DNA of 64,000 nt, taken from Anseongella ginsenosidimutans (lineage in GTDB: Bacteria; Bacteroidota; Bacteroidia; Sphingobacteriales; Sphingobacteriaceae). Shown here one piece after another: positions 1-7,658 of this stretch. Below the pieces are notes generated by a model. That model made no database searches. It saw only the letters and a program-made list of their open reading frames with translations, and had not been told where the DNA came from. Position 1 is the first letter of the stretch. Each line of letters opens with the position of its first letter. A program made the position numbers and the translations under genes. The stretch is from contig NZ_CP042432.1 in assembly GCF_008033235.1 (NCBI RefSeq), forward strand, positions 682,001 through 746,000, written 5' to 3'.

Positions 1-384
1 CTGCTGACCTTTGCCGCCTTGTTCTTTTCCGAGTTTCTCGGGAAGAGGAAAGTGCATCCTTTCCAGTACCTGCTTATCGGCGCGGCAATGATTATCTATT
101 ATATTTTATTGTTGTCCTTCAGCGAACAGCTTGATTTTAATACGGCCTACCTGATCGCTTCGGCTGCTACGGTGATCCTTATCGGTGCCTTCCTTGCCGC
201 CATTCTGAATAAACGATCGGCCGCGGCCCTTGCGGCAATATTAAGTACTTTCTATGTCTTTATTTTCGTACTTATCCAATTGCAGGACCTGGCCTTGCTT
301 CTCGGAAGCGTGGGTTTGTTCCTGATCGTTGCTGTCATGATGTATTTTTCCGCGAAGATGGACTGGAGCAGGCAACTGTCTTAG
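1..384 (+). CDS. creD: CreD family inner membrane protein, C-terminal part (5' end outside window)
   Basis: The window opens inside this gene: the frame is open from base 1 and 127 codons remain before the stop. The visible part holds about four hydrophobic helices. The motifs HPFQYLLIG, LLLSFSEQ and LQDLALLLGSVGLF in that order are the C-terminal membrane block of CreD (Cet) proteins. The large periplasmic domain that precedes this block in the family lies outside the window. CreD is tied to envelope stress and antibiotic tolerance in proteobacteria; its biochemical role is unknown. The gene converges on the rhamnose operon. The start and promoter cannot be judged. Confidence 0.85.
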   Translation: MLTFAALFFSEFLGKRKVHPFQYLLIGAAMIIYYILLLSFSEQLDFNTAYLIASAATVILIGAFLAAILNKRSAAALAAILSTFYVFIFVLIQLQDLALLLGSVGLFLIVAVMMYFSAKMDWSRQLS

Positions 385-404
385 TGATCGCAACACTGGT
401 TTTG

Positions 405-423
405 CGGCCGGTTAACCCGGCCG
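405..423. terminator. shared hairpin between convergent creD and FGGY kinase
   Basis: A 7 bp GC stem (CGGCCGG/CCGGCCG) with a TTAAC loop fills the 46-base gap between two convergent stop codons. It has no clear T-tract on either side. I read it as a bidirectional terminator-like structure from position and stability only. Confidence 0.4.
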
Positions 424-430
424 GGAAGGA

Positions 431-1714
431 TCAGAACAGCCCGAGGTGCATAGCAGCGCCCAGGGCTGTCCCTTCATGAAAGCCCAGCGACTCAATGGAC
501 AATCCCGGGAATTCCTTTTTCAGCATGGCAATGAACAGGGGGTTTTTACTGAAGCCGCCATCCAGGTAAAGGATATCATGTTGTCCTTCGCTGCCGGCTG
601 CAAGACGGATGGCCCGGGATTGCTTTTTCACCAGGGCCCGCATCAGACTGGCGTAAGCATGGCGGAATTCTTTGAAATAGCTCATATCCCATTTCTCAAA
701 ATCCTCGCCAAGGCCGTTCAGATCTGCGTTGCGCCATTTTTCAACTTCTTCCCGGTCCCAGCCGATGATCTTGATAGCGGCGGGGTGAAATACGCTTTCC
801 AGCCGTTTCAGCATTTCATCGTGATAATGCCCGAGGAAGAAGCGCGATGCCCGCACCGTTTCTCCTCCGGGGCTCATAAAGTTGAGGCAATCCGAAAGCA
901 GCAGTTCGGGATTCAGCGGCTCCCGGGCAAAAGGGTTCAGCGTAATTCCCCAGGTACCCGTGGAAAGTAGCATAAAAGAAGTGCCAGCCTGTTTCCGGTA
1001 AGGGATCAGGGCGGAAGAACTGTCATGCAGGCCTGTCCCCAGGGGAATATACCCGCCCCTGAAGGGAATGGCCCCGTTAAAAGGATCGGTGACCAGCGGG
1101 GGAAAAAGCACGTCCAGGCCTTCATTCTTCACCCAGCGGTGATAGTCGCCTGCATTGAAATCCCACAAGCCGGTATGGCAGCCCACGCTTGTATATTCCG
1201 AACAATAACGGCCTCCGAGAAGCCGGGAAAAGTACTGCGGCAGGTGAAGGCTATAACGGACCTTGCTGAAAAGCTCCTTCCGGGCATATTTCAGCCAGTA
1301 TAGCTGCAGGCCGGAATTCAGCATACCCAGCGGAGGAGAGGCCGTTTCCGTGCAAAACTGTACCTCTTCCCCGTAATCTTCGCGAAACTTCCGGAGAAGA
1401 TCTTCCGGGAAAGGCTTTAGATAGTTGTAAAGCGCCCCCACCGTGTTACCTTCCCCGTCCAGATGGACAAGGCTGGCGCCGTAGGTGGTAAAATTAAGGG
1501 CTTTAATATCAAAATGCCGGTCATCTTCCAGCTGTTTCCAGGTGGAAAGTACCCAGGCGCTTACCTCCTCCAGGTTTTCACTGGGATACCCATCTTCATC
1601 CGTTATTTCATCAAACTGCCGGGCAAGGGAATGGATAACGTTATATTGCTCGTCAAAAAGCAATAATTTTTTATTCGTTTTACCTATATCAAATACTGCA
1701 ATACAAGGAATCAT
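431..1714 (-). CDS. FGGY-family carbohydrate kinase, probable L-rhamnulokinase
   Basis: This 427-residue protein begins with the FGGY/actin-fold phosphate loop DIGKTNKK. It keeps the later HDSSSAL and STGTWG motifs of the fold and the C-terminal ATP-site motif YLDGGFSKNP. The length is complete for the family. It is the last gene of a leftward operon of rhamnose transporter, aldolase/dehydrogenase and isomerase, 27 bases behind the isomerase, so it most likely phosphorylates L-rhamnulose to rhamnulose 1-phosphate in the cytoplasm. The assignment to rhamnulose rests on context. The sequence differs at the N-terminus from classical RhaB, and kinases for L-fuculose or xylulose share the fold. 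Confidence 0.85.
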   Translation of the reverse strand: MIPCIAVFDIGKTNKKLLLFDEQYNVIHSLARQFDEITDEDGYPSENLEEVSAWVLSTWKQLEDDRHFDIKALNFTTYGASLVHLDGEGNTVGALYNYLKPFPEDLLRKFREDYGEEVQFCTETASPPLGMLNSGLQLYWLKYARKELFSKVRYSLHLPQYFSRLLGGRYCSEYTSVGCHTGLWDFNAGDYHRWVKNEGLDVLFPPLVTDPFNGAIPFRGGYIPLGTGLHDSSSALIPYRKQAGTSFMLLSTGTWGITLNPFAREPLNPELLLSDCLNFMSPGGETVRASRFFLGHYHDEMLKRLESVFHPAAIKIIGWDREEVEKWRNADLNGLGEDFEKWDMSYFKEFRHAYASLMRALVKKQSRAIRLAAGSEGQHDILYLDGGFSKNPLFIAMLKKEFPGLSIESLGFHEGTALGAAMHLGLF

Positions 1715-1741
1715 AGTGATTTTAGCTACCGCAGAGCGAAT

Positions 1742-3025
1742 CTACAAACCTGTGGCTTGTGAGGAAGCGCCCCTTTCTTCAATCAGCCTTTCGCGAACCT
1801 TTAACTCCCTGAAAAGCCCCAGGGGATCCAGCGCGGCCCCCGACCGCAGCATGGCTTCCTTTACCAGCGGCCGTACATCGGTACGGAAAGCCTGCTGAAG
1901 GATCTGCTGCGCCCTGCCGGCATCATTGGCCAGCTGCGCGTTGTCCAGAGATTCCCTGTTGATCAGCATCGCCTGTGCATAAGCAAGCAGGATAGCTTCT
2001 ACCGACTGAAGAAGGTCTTCAAGGGGATCCTTCACATTGTGGCTGGCATCGATCATCCAGGCATAGGCATTACTGTCGCCGCCCGACTGACGGATCCCCT
2101 CCACCAACTCGTTAAAGATAAGAAAAAGCATGTAAGGGCGGATGCTTCCGACGGTAAGATCATCGTCTCCGTATTTGGAATCGTTGAAATGAAAACCGCC
2201 AAGCCGTTTTTCATTGATCAGGATAGCCACGATCTGCTCAATATTCGTATTGGGCAGGTGATGCCCAAGGTCCACCAGCACATTTGCTTTTTCGCCAAGC
2301 TTTGAACAAAGTAAATGGGAAGTGCCCCAGTCCTGGATAACGGTTGAATAAAAATTAGGTTCGTAGGGTTTATATTCTACCAGGAACTGCCATCCTTCCG
2401 GCAGCGCCTCGTAAATTTCCCGCAGGCTTTCCAGCGTATAATTAAAGGCCCTTGCCAGATTCTGCTGCCCCGGGAAACAGGAGCCGTCCGAAAGCCAGAG
2501 CGAAAGGGATTTGGATCCCAGCGCCATGCCGTGGCGGATCACCTCAATATTATGGGCAACCGCCTGCTTACGGACGGCAGCATCGGTATGGCAAAGCGAC
2601 CCGAACTTATAAGAAAGCTGCTGCCCCTTCTGGTCCTGGAACGTGTTCGAATTGACGGCGTCAAAACGAATACCGTGCGACTCCGCCAGTTTTTTAATAT
2701 GTGCAGGATCCTCCGGGATATCCCAGGGAATATGCAGGGAGATGGCGCCGCTGCTTTTATTCAGGGCGTGCAGCAGGCCGATGTCTTCGATCTTTTGTTC
2801 CAGGCTGCCGGGTTCCCCTCCGCCGGCAAAGCGGCCGAACCGCGTGCCCCCGGTACCCAGCGCCCAGCTGGGAATCGCTACCTGGAAGGCCTGCAGCTGC
2901 GCTACCAGCGCTTCCGTATCCACTCCCTGTTCGGAAAGCTCTTCTTTCAGCCAGGAAAATTGCCGTTCGTGTTTTGCACGGTACTTCCTGTTGAAGGATT
3001 CAACCGCCTCCTTTTCTATGATCAT
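1742..3025 (-). CDS. rhaI: L-rhamnose isomerase, Pseudomonas stutzeri type (TIM barrel)
   Basis: This 427-residue TIM-barrel sugar isomerase converts L-rhamnose to L-rhamnulose. It strongly resembles the P. stutzeri-type enzyme. The substrate and metal motifs FQVAIPSW, GTGGTRFGRF, HIPWD, VEYKPYEP, VDLGHH and GGFHFNDSKYGDDD appear in the expected order, the last with the metal-binding His and Asp residues. The length matches the family (about 430). It sits between the aldolase/dehydrogenase (27 bases upstream) and the kinase (27 bases downstream), so the three are surely co-transcribed. Nothing is missing from this gene, unlike its two upstream neighbours. Confidence 0.93.
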   Translation of the reverse strand: MIIEKEAVESFNRKYRAKHERQFSWLKEELSEQGVDTEALVAQLQAFQVAIPSWALGTGGTRFGRFAGGGEPGSLEQKIEDIGLLHALNKSSGAISLHIPWDIPEDPAHIKKLAESHGIRFDAVNSNTFQDQKGQQLSYKFGSLCHTDAAVRKQAVAHNIEVIRHGMALGSKSLSLWLSDGSCFPGQQNLARAFNYTLESLREIYEALPEGWQFLVEYKPYEPNFYSTVIQDWGTSHLLCSKLGEKANVLVDLGHHLPNTNIEQIVAILINEKRLGGFHFNDSKYGDDDLTVGSIRPYMLFLIFNELVEGIRQSGGDSNAYAWMIDASHNVKDPLEDLLQSVEAILLAYAQAMLINRESLDNAQLANDAGRAQQILQQAFRTDVRPLVKEAMLRSGAALDPLGLFRELKVRERLIEERGASSQATGL

Positions 3026-3051
3026 AATATTTCCTCCTTAGACCTGGACTT

Positions 3052-4518
3052 TTACCTGACAAAAGTAGCAGGAATGCCGCCGTCCACATTTAACACGTTG
3101 CCGGTGCTTTTCTTCAGCAGCCCGCTTACGAACACGAATACAGCGCTGGCAATATCTTCGGTGGAAATAGCTTCGTTCAGGATGGTACGCTTGGCGTAAT
3201 AGGCCGGGAGTTCTTCCACTGTAATGCCGTAGGCCTTGGCCCGGCCTTCGGCCCAGCCGCTTTCCCATATTTTGCTTCCCTCGATCACAGCGTCAGGGTT
3301 CACGACGTTCACCCGTACCTTGTCCGGTCCCAGTTCAGCGGCCAGCAGGCGCGACATGTGTAACTGAGCGGCTTTGGCAGATCCGTAGGCCACGTTATTC
3401 GGCCCGGACATCAGGGCGTTCTTGCTGGCAATGTTCACTATGTCCCCGCCCATATGCTGCTGCTTCAAGATAGCTGCCCCTTCCCTGGAAACCAGGAATT
3501 GTCCTTTTACCAGCACGTCATAAAGAATGTTCCAGTCCTTCTCCGTTGTTTCAAGGAGGGATTTTGAAATGGATAATCCCGCGCAGTTGATGATGATATC
3601 CACCCCGCCGTACTGCAGTTTCGCGATCCTGAGCGCCGCCGCTACTTTTTCCGCGCTGGTAACATCCGCTGGAGCCACGGCCGTCACATCTTTATTGAAA
3701 GCTGAATCAAATTCCGCTTTCGCGCCGGCAAGCGCATTTTCGTCGATATCGGAAAGCACTACGCAGGCGCCTTCTGCCAGGAAACGCTGGGCAATGGCCT
3801 TGCCGATCCCTCCCGAGCCGCCGGTAACAAAGGCTACTTTCCTCGACAGGGGCTTTTCTTTCGGCATCCGCTGCAATTTCGCTTCTTCCAGCAGCCAGTA
3901 TTCAATATCAAAAGCTTCCTGTTCCGGCAGGGAAACATAGGAAGAGATCGCTTCAGCGCCTTTCATCACGTTGATGGCGTTGATATAGAATTCCGCCGAA
4001 ACGCGGGTAGTCTGCTTATCCTTGGCAAAGGCAAACATGCCCACTCCCGGGTAAAGGATGATCACCGGGTTAGGATCGCGCACCGCCGGGCTGTTATCGC
4101 GCTTGCAGCGTTCATAATAAGCCTGGTAATCCTTACGATAAGCTTCAAACTGCGGACGCAGATGCGCAATAATTTCTTCGGAACTGCCTTCCAGTTTTTC
4201 AGCGGGTAAATCAAGTACCAGCGGCCGGATCTTTGTCCGGAGGAAGTGGTCAGGACAGCTGGTACCCATTGGAGCAAGCTTATCCAGGTCATTACTGCCG
4301 ATAAACTCCAGCACGCGGGGATCATCTGTAAAATGGCCGATCATGGCTTTCTGCTCGGAAGCAAGGCCGCGAAGGTAAGGTATTAACTGCGCCGCTATTT
4401 CCCGGCGCTGCCCTTCTTCCAGGGACGCCACTTTCTGACCGCCGAATACAGGGCGCTTCTTACCGTAATTCTCTTCCAGGTAAATAGCTGCCTTTTCAAT
4501 GGTCTCCAGGGTATTCAT
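3052..4518 (-). CDS. bifunctional rhamnulose-1-phosphate aldolase / short-chain dehydrogenase, C-terminal (SDR) part; frameshifted
   Basis: These 488 residues are the back two thirds of a protein of about 703 residues whose front lies at 4515-5162. The dehydrogenase domain shows the Rossmann motif VTGGSGGIGKAIAQ near residue 230, the NAG equivalent NCAG, and the YxxxK pair in AYGSAKAA. In such fusions it oxidises the lactaldehyde released by the aldolase half. The apparent ATG overlaps the stop of the upstream frame as ATGA, but it is an internal codon of the fusion. One extra base in the C5 run at 4539-4543 joins both frames. This is most likely a sequence error, otherwise a recent pseudogene. 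Confidence 0.85.
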   Translation of the reverse strand: MNTLETIEKAAIYLEENYGKKRPVFGGQKVASLEEGQRREIAAQLIPYLRGLASEQKAMIGHFTDDPRVLEFIGSNDLDKLAPMGTSCPDHFLRTKIRPLVLDLPAEKLEGSSEEIIAHLRPQFEAYRKDYQAYYERCKRDNSPAVRDPNPVIILYPGVGMFAFAKDKQTTRVSAEFYINAINVMKGAEAISSYVSLPEQEAFDIEYWLLEEAKLQRMPKEKPLSRKVAFVTGGSGGIGKAIAQRFLAEGACVVLSDIDENALAGAKAEFDSAFNKDVTAVAPADVTSAEKVAAALRIAKLQYGGVDIIINCAGLSISKSLLETTEKDWNILYDVLVKGQFLVSREGAAILKQQHMGGDIVNIASKNALMSGPNNVAYGSAKAAQLHMSRLLAAELGPDKVRVNVVNPDAVIEGSKIWESGWAEGRAKAYGITVEELPAYYAKRTILNEAISTEDIASAVFVFVSGLLKKSTGNVLNVDGGIPATFVR

Positions 4519-5162
4519 ATAAGATTCGTAGGCGGTATCCCCCAGGTGAACAAACCGTGCCCGCCCAGCATAATGCCGCGGATCCCTGGGTTATCCTTTA
4601 CCGCTTGCTCCATTTTCAATCCAAGGTCAAAGCCCGGCCGCTGCCAGGGCACCCAGGCCAGCTGGCCGCCGAACAATTCCCGAGTAATAGCCTCTCCGTC
4701 TTTGGAAGCGCATATGGCGATAATAGCATCCGGGTGAAGGTGATCTACATGTGTAAAAGGAAGAAAGGCATGCAAAGGCGTATCGATGGACGGGGCTTTT
4801 GAATCCAGGTCGTAAATACAATGGCTGAACAAGCCTACCATTTCATCCTCGTACTCCAGGCCCCGGTACCTTTTTTTAAGATCGTGAAGGCGGTCCAGGT
4901 ACAGGCCGGCGAGCCCGCTGCGTTTCAGCGTTCCCAGGTCGCCCCCTGAACCCTTTACCCAAAGTACCTCCACTTCATTCCCTGTCAGGGGATCGGTTTC
5001 CCTGGTTTTGCAGCTGGTATTTCCACCAGCGTAGTTGGTAAGCCGCAGGTCGGCGCCAAGTAAGTTCGAACGGTATAACAATAACGCTACCTCATCGTTT
5101 TCCAGGGCTTTTGCCCTGCTTTCATCCCAAAGGTAACTGACGTGTTTAAATTTTGTATCCAT
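4515..5162 (-). CDS. bifunctional rhamnulose-1-phosphate aldolase / short-chain dehydrogenase, N-terminal (aldolase) part; frameshifted
   Basis: These 215 residues are a class II aldolase/adducin-type domain. It has GGNTSCK for substrate phosphate, SGGDLGTLK, and the zinc ligands in HVDHLHPDA plus the third histidine in GGHGLFTWG. It would cleave rhamnulose 1-phosphate to dihydroxyacetone phosphate and L-lactaldehyde. After TWG the frame drifts into IPPTNLI and stops. With one added base it reads TWGDTAYESYMNTLETIEKA, continuing into the dehydrogenase part at 3052-4518. The start ATG at 5162 is 13 bases behind the last transporter codon. Family: bifunctional aldolase/short-chain dehydrogenase (RhaEW-like). 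Confidence 0.85.
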   Translation of the reverse strand: MDTKFKHVSYLWDESRAKALENDEVALLLYRSNLLGADLRLTNYAGGNTSCKTRETDPLTGNEVEVLWVKGSGGDLGTLKRSGLAGLYLDRLHDLKKRYRGLEYEDEMVGLFSHCIYDLDSKAPSIDTPLHAFLPFTHVDHLHPDAIIAICASKDGEAITRELFGGQLAWVPWQRPGFDLGLKMEQAVKDNPGIRGIMLGGHGLFTWGIPPTNLI

Positions 5163-5175
5163 TGTAAAATATGAT

Positions 5176-5679
5176 TTAAGATGCCAGGGAATTGCCGTAA
5201 CCGACTATTACTACAGACAATATGATCACAGCAATCCCCGCTAATATAGTTTTAAAAGTTTTATTACTTACTCCCTGCCATTCTTTCAAAGCAATCCCCC
5301 AAAGGTTGGATGCGAGTATGATAAAGGCCATGTGCAATATCCAGGAACTGGCCCCGTTGCCCAGCTTGCTTTCGCCCATTCCGTAGAAGAAAAACTGGAG
5401 GAACCAGGTGGTACCGGCCATGGCCGAAAAAAGGTAGTTACGCGCCAGTGGCGCAGCCTTATTTGTATAATCGCCAAATGTCCTGTTACGTGCGTTCAGT
5501 ATCATGCACCAGATAAGGTTAGTCGTGAGCCCTCCCCAGAGGATCACTACAAAACTAATGTTATTCCGGAAAAGCGGGTTCGCTCCTGCCAGTTCGGCTG
5601 CTTCGGCCATGGGCCGGCCGGCCTCAATCCCGTAATTAAAGCAGGCGCTGAGGATCCCGGAAATAATGGCCACGATCAA
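5176..5679 (-). CDS. rhaT: L-rhamnose/proton symporter RhaT, C-terminal part; frameshifted
   Basis: These 167 residues hold the last five or so membrane helices of RhaT. Motifs include SGILSACFNYGIEAG, VVILWGGLTTN, CMILNARNRTFGDY and FFFYGMGESKLG, all characteristic of the Bacteroidota rhamnose transporter. The first codons shown are not a genuine start. They continue the frame of the part at 5703-6245 through VKEFSVKKGLIVAI once a single base is restored in the T5 run at 5709-5713 (A5 on the coding strand). Together the two parts give about 356 residues, the normal RhaT length. Confidence 0.85.
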   Translation of the reverse strand: MIVAIISGILSACFNYGIEAGRPMAEAAELAGANPLFRNNISFVVILWGGLTTNLIWCMILNARNRTFGDYTNKAAPLARNYLFSAMAGTTWFLQFFFYGMGESKLGNGASSWILHMAFIILASNLWGIALKEWQGVSNKTFKTILAGIAVIILSVVIVGYGNSLAS

Positions 5680-5702
5680 TCCTTTTTTTACGGAAAACTC
5701 CT

Positions 5703-6245
5703 TTACGCTTTTTGTTTCTGTTCATCGCTCAGCTCCGCTTCCTTCAGCATGCCGGCTTTTCCGCATATATAGATGCCCGCAAGGCAAACAAGCGCTCCAA
5801 GAAGTACCAGCCTTCCTCCCGTACTGGTCAGCATCGAAGAAAAGGTTCCTTCCGAACCAGGAGAAAACAAGTCCCGGTAAATGGGCGGCAGCAAGGCGCC
5901 AAAGGCCGAAGTGAAACCCAGCGCTACCGACTGGCCCAGCGAAACCCCCAGGTAACGAATGCCCAGGCCAAAGGTAAGCCCGCCTATCCCCCATAAAAAG
6001 CCCATTGCATAGGTCCAGAAAACCGTTTCTCCCTCCGTTCCGCAGATAACGGACATAAACCCGGGAATAGTTAACCAGGCAGCTATGAAGGGAACGACAA
6101 GCCAGGAAAATATTCCGCCGACGATCCAAAAACTTTCCCATGCCCAATTTCTAACCTTCTTAAAAGGAATATAAAAACTGCCGGAGGCAAATCCGCCGAT
6201 CGCATGAAAAATAACACCTAAAACTGCTCCCATATATCCTGGCAA
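5703..6245 (-). CDS. rhaT: L-rhamnose/proton symporter RhaT, N-terminal part; frameshifted
   Basis: This 180-residue piece is the front half of an inner-membrane transporter of the DMT-like RhaT family. It has several hydrophobic helices and the motifs FHAIGGFASGSFYIPFKKV, WGIGGLTFGLGIRYLG and GKAGMLKEAELSDEQ. It is the first gene of the leftward rhamnose operon and would import L-rhamnose with protons. The frame ends at KQKA-stop. Adding one A in the A5 run gives KQKSVKEFSV, matching the family and leading into the C-terminal part at 5176-5679. The divergent SGNH hydrolase gene lies 189 bases away, so the operon promoter should lie between them. I saw no clear operator. Confidence 0.85.
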   Translation of the reverse strand: MPGYMGAVLGVIFHAIGGFASGSFYIPFKKVRNWAWESFWIVGGIFSWLVVPFIAAWLTIPGFMSVICGTEGETVFWTYAMGFLWGIGGLTFGLGIRYLGVSLGQSVALGFTSAFGALLPPIYRDLFSPGSEGTFSSMLTSTGGRLVLLGALVCLAGIYICGKAGMLKEAELSDEQKQKA

Positions 6246-6434
6246 TTGTCAGGGTGTAATGTTAATAAGGAAGCTAGCCAAAACTATCCTGTTCTGTCCT
6301 GTAAACGCGGGAAATGTACTTTTAAGTTATAGATACGGAGGCGGAATATTATTCTGACACCATTCGGCCCTGGTTCAAACGACACATGGTAATTATTTCG
6401 CCTGGTTATTTATCTTTAGCGCTTATCGGAAAAT

Positions 6435-7634
6435 ATGACAACCATAACGGCAATTTTAGGTGTACTACTGTCAGTTTCAGCAGGAATGAGTGCATCGACA
6501 ACGGTGCCCGGAACTGGCGACACGCTGGCTGTACTATATGAAAAGCAGTTAAACAACAGTGGTTCATTCCCGGAGTTATTATTAAACGGAGTTGGGGAAT
6601 TCACCGCGGATGGGCTACAAATTACCGGAAAAGAGGATGTCGCAAAGCTGGATAAGTTTTACGCGATTGCCGAACGAAAGGTGCAGTACCTGGTAAGTTT
6701 TTCGGCGGATGCCAAAGCTGTATTTCGCAGCAGTGAAGGTGATTTTATCGCCTATGTGGATGTGCAGCATAAGCGCATATCCATTGCTACCAGTCCGGGT
6801 GTTGAAGAAACAGTGAACTTTTTGCAGGCCGACAGGGATTACCTGGTGGAAGTATACCATATTTACCAGCAAGCGAAGTTGCGCATAACTGATGTGCTAA
6901 CAGGCGAGGCCGCCGAAATTGCGGTTGTACATGACGGTCAGGGCGGCGTAGGCAAAGGTGTATTGCAGCAAGGATTTAACGTTGGCATGCAATGGGATCG
7001 GTATTGTTTCGGACTGGCCGGCGGCGCTTCAATGACAATAAAGAAAATCGCCGTTTATGCCTTAAAGAAAAAGGTGAAACTGCTCATTTACGGCGACTCC
7101 ATTACGCAGCCAGAAGGATATTTCCCAAGCAAAGATTTTCCGCTTTCCTGGACGCAGCGGATCATCCGTAAACTAAAAGGGGATGCCATGTCAAGCGGAC
7201 GCGGCGGCGCTACGATAGATATGGTGCTTGAGTACATACAAAACGAATTACCGTATATAGAAGCAGAGTATGTAATGGTTACTATTGGCACCAATGGCGG
7301 AAATACAGCGCCTAAATTGACCCAACTGGTGGACTATATCAAGTCCCGGGGCGCTATACCCATTTTAAATAACATTCCCTGCAATGAGAGCGCTACGCAG
7401 ATCGCCGAGAATCTCCTGATAGAAGAGGTACGCAGGCAGTCCGGAATAAAAGGATGTAAGTTTGATTTAGCCACTTCACTTCCGGACGATGGCAAGGTGG
7501 TGGACAAATCAATGATGTATTGGGAAGATTACAGCGGCAGCTATGGCTGGCAAATATACCATCACCCTAACGAAAAGGGCGGCGCCACCATGTATGAACG
7601 AACACTTTCGGACGTTCCGGAGATATACGAGTGA
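6435..7634 (+). CDS. SGNH/GDSL-type esterase family protein, probably exported
   Basis: This 399-residue protein has a short hydrophobic N-terminus that looks like a signal peptide, a beta-rich domain (about residues 30-210), and an SGNH hydrolase domain from about residue 215. Block I is YGDSITQPEG with the nucleophile Ser, block II SGRGGAT with the oxyanion Gly, block III TIGTNGGN, and the block V His lies in YHHPNEKG. The likely role is deacylation of a carbohydrate. Placed divergently from the rhamnose operon it may act on acetylated rhamnose-containing glycans, but that is inference. Gene ends are intact; the 3' end converges on the cytochrome gene 24 bases away. Confidence 0.8.
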   Translation: MTTITAILGVLLSVSAGMSASTTVPGTGDTLAVLYEKQLNNSGSFPELLLNGVGEFTADGLQITGKEDVAKLDKFYAIAERKVQYLVSFSADAKAVFRSSEGDFIAYVDVQHKRISIATSPGVEETVNFLQADRDYLVEVYHIYQQAKLRITDVLTGEAAEIAVVHDGQGGVGKGVLQQGFNVGMQWDRYCFGLAGGASMTIKKIAVYALKKKVKLLIYGDSITQPEGYFPSKDFPLSWTQRIIRKLKGDAMSSGRGGATIDMVLEYIQNELPYIEAEYVMVTIGTNGGNTAPKLTQLVDYIKSRGAIPILNNIPCNESATQIAENLLIEEVRRQSGIKGCKFDLATSLPDDGKVVDKSMMYWEDYSGSYGWQIYHHPNEKGGATMYERTLSDVPEIYE

Positions 7635-7658
7635 GAAAGGCCCGGGCTGTATGGTTCG

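Noticed and set aside
431-970. Rightward 174-residue frame opposite the FGGY kinase
   Set aside because: Shadow of a well-recognised enzyme on the other strand.
4515-4543. Programmed -1 frameshift in the rhamnose aldolase gene
   Set aside because: Seven other genes show the same kind of break without any slippery-site context, so a sequencing cause is simpler.
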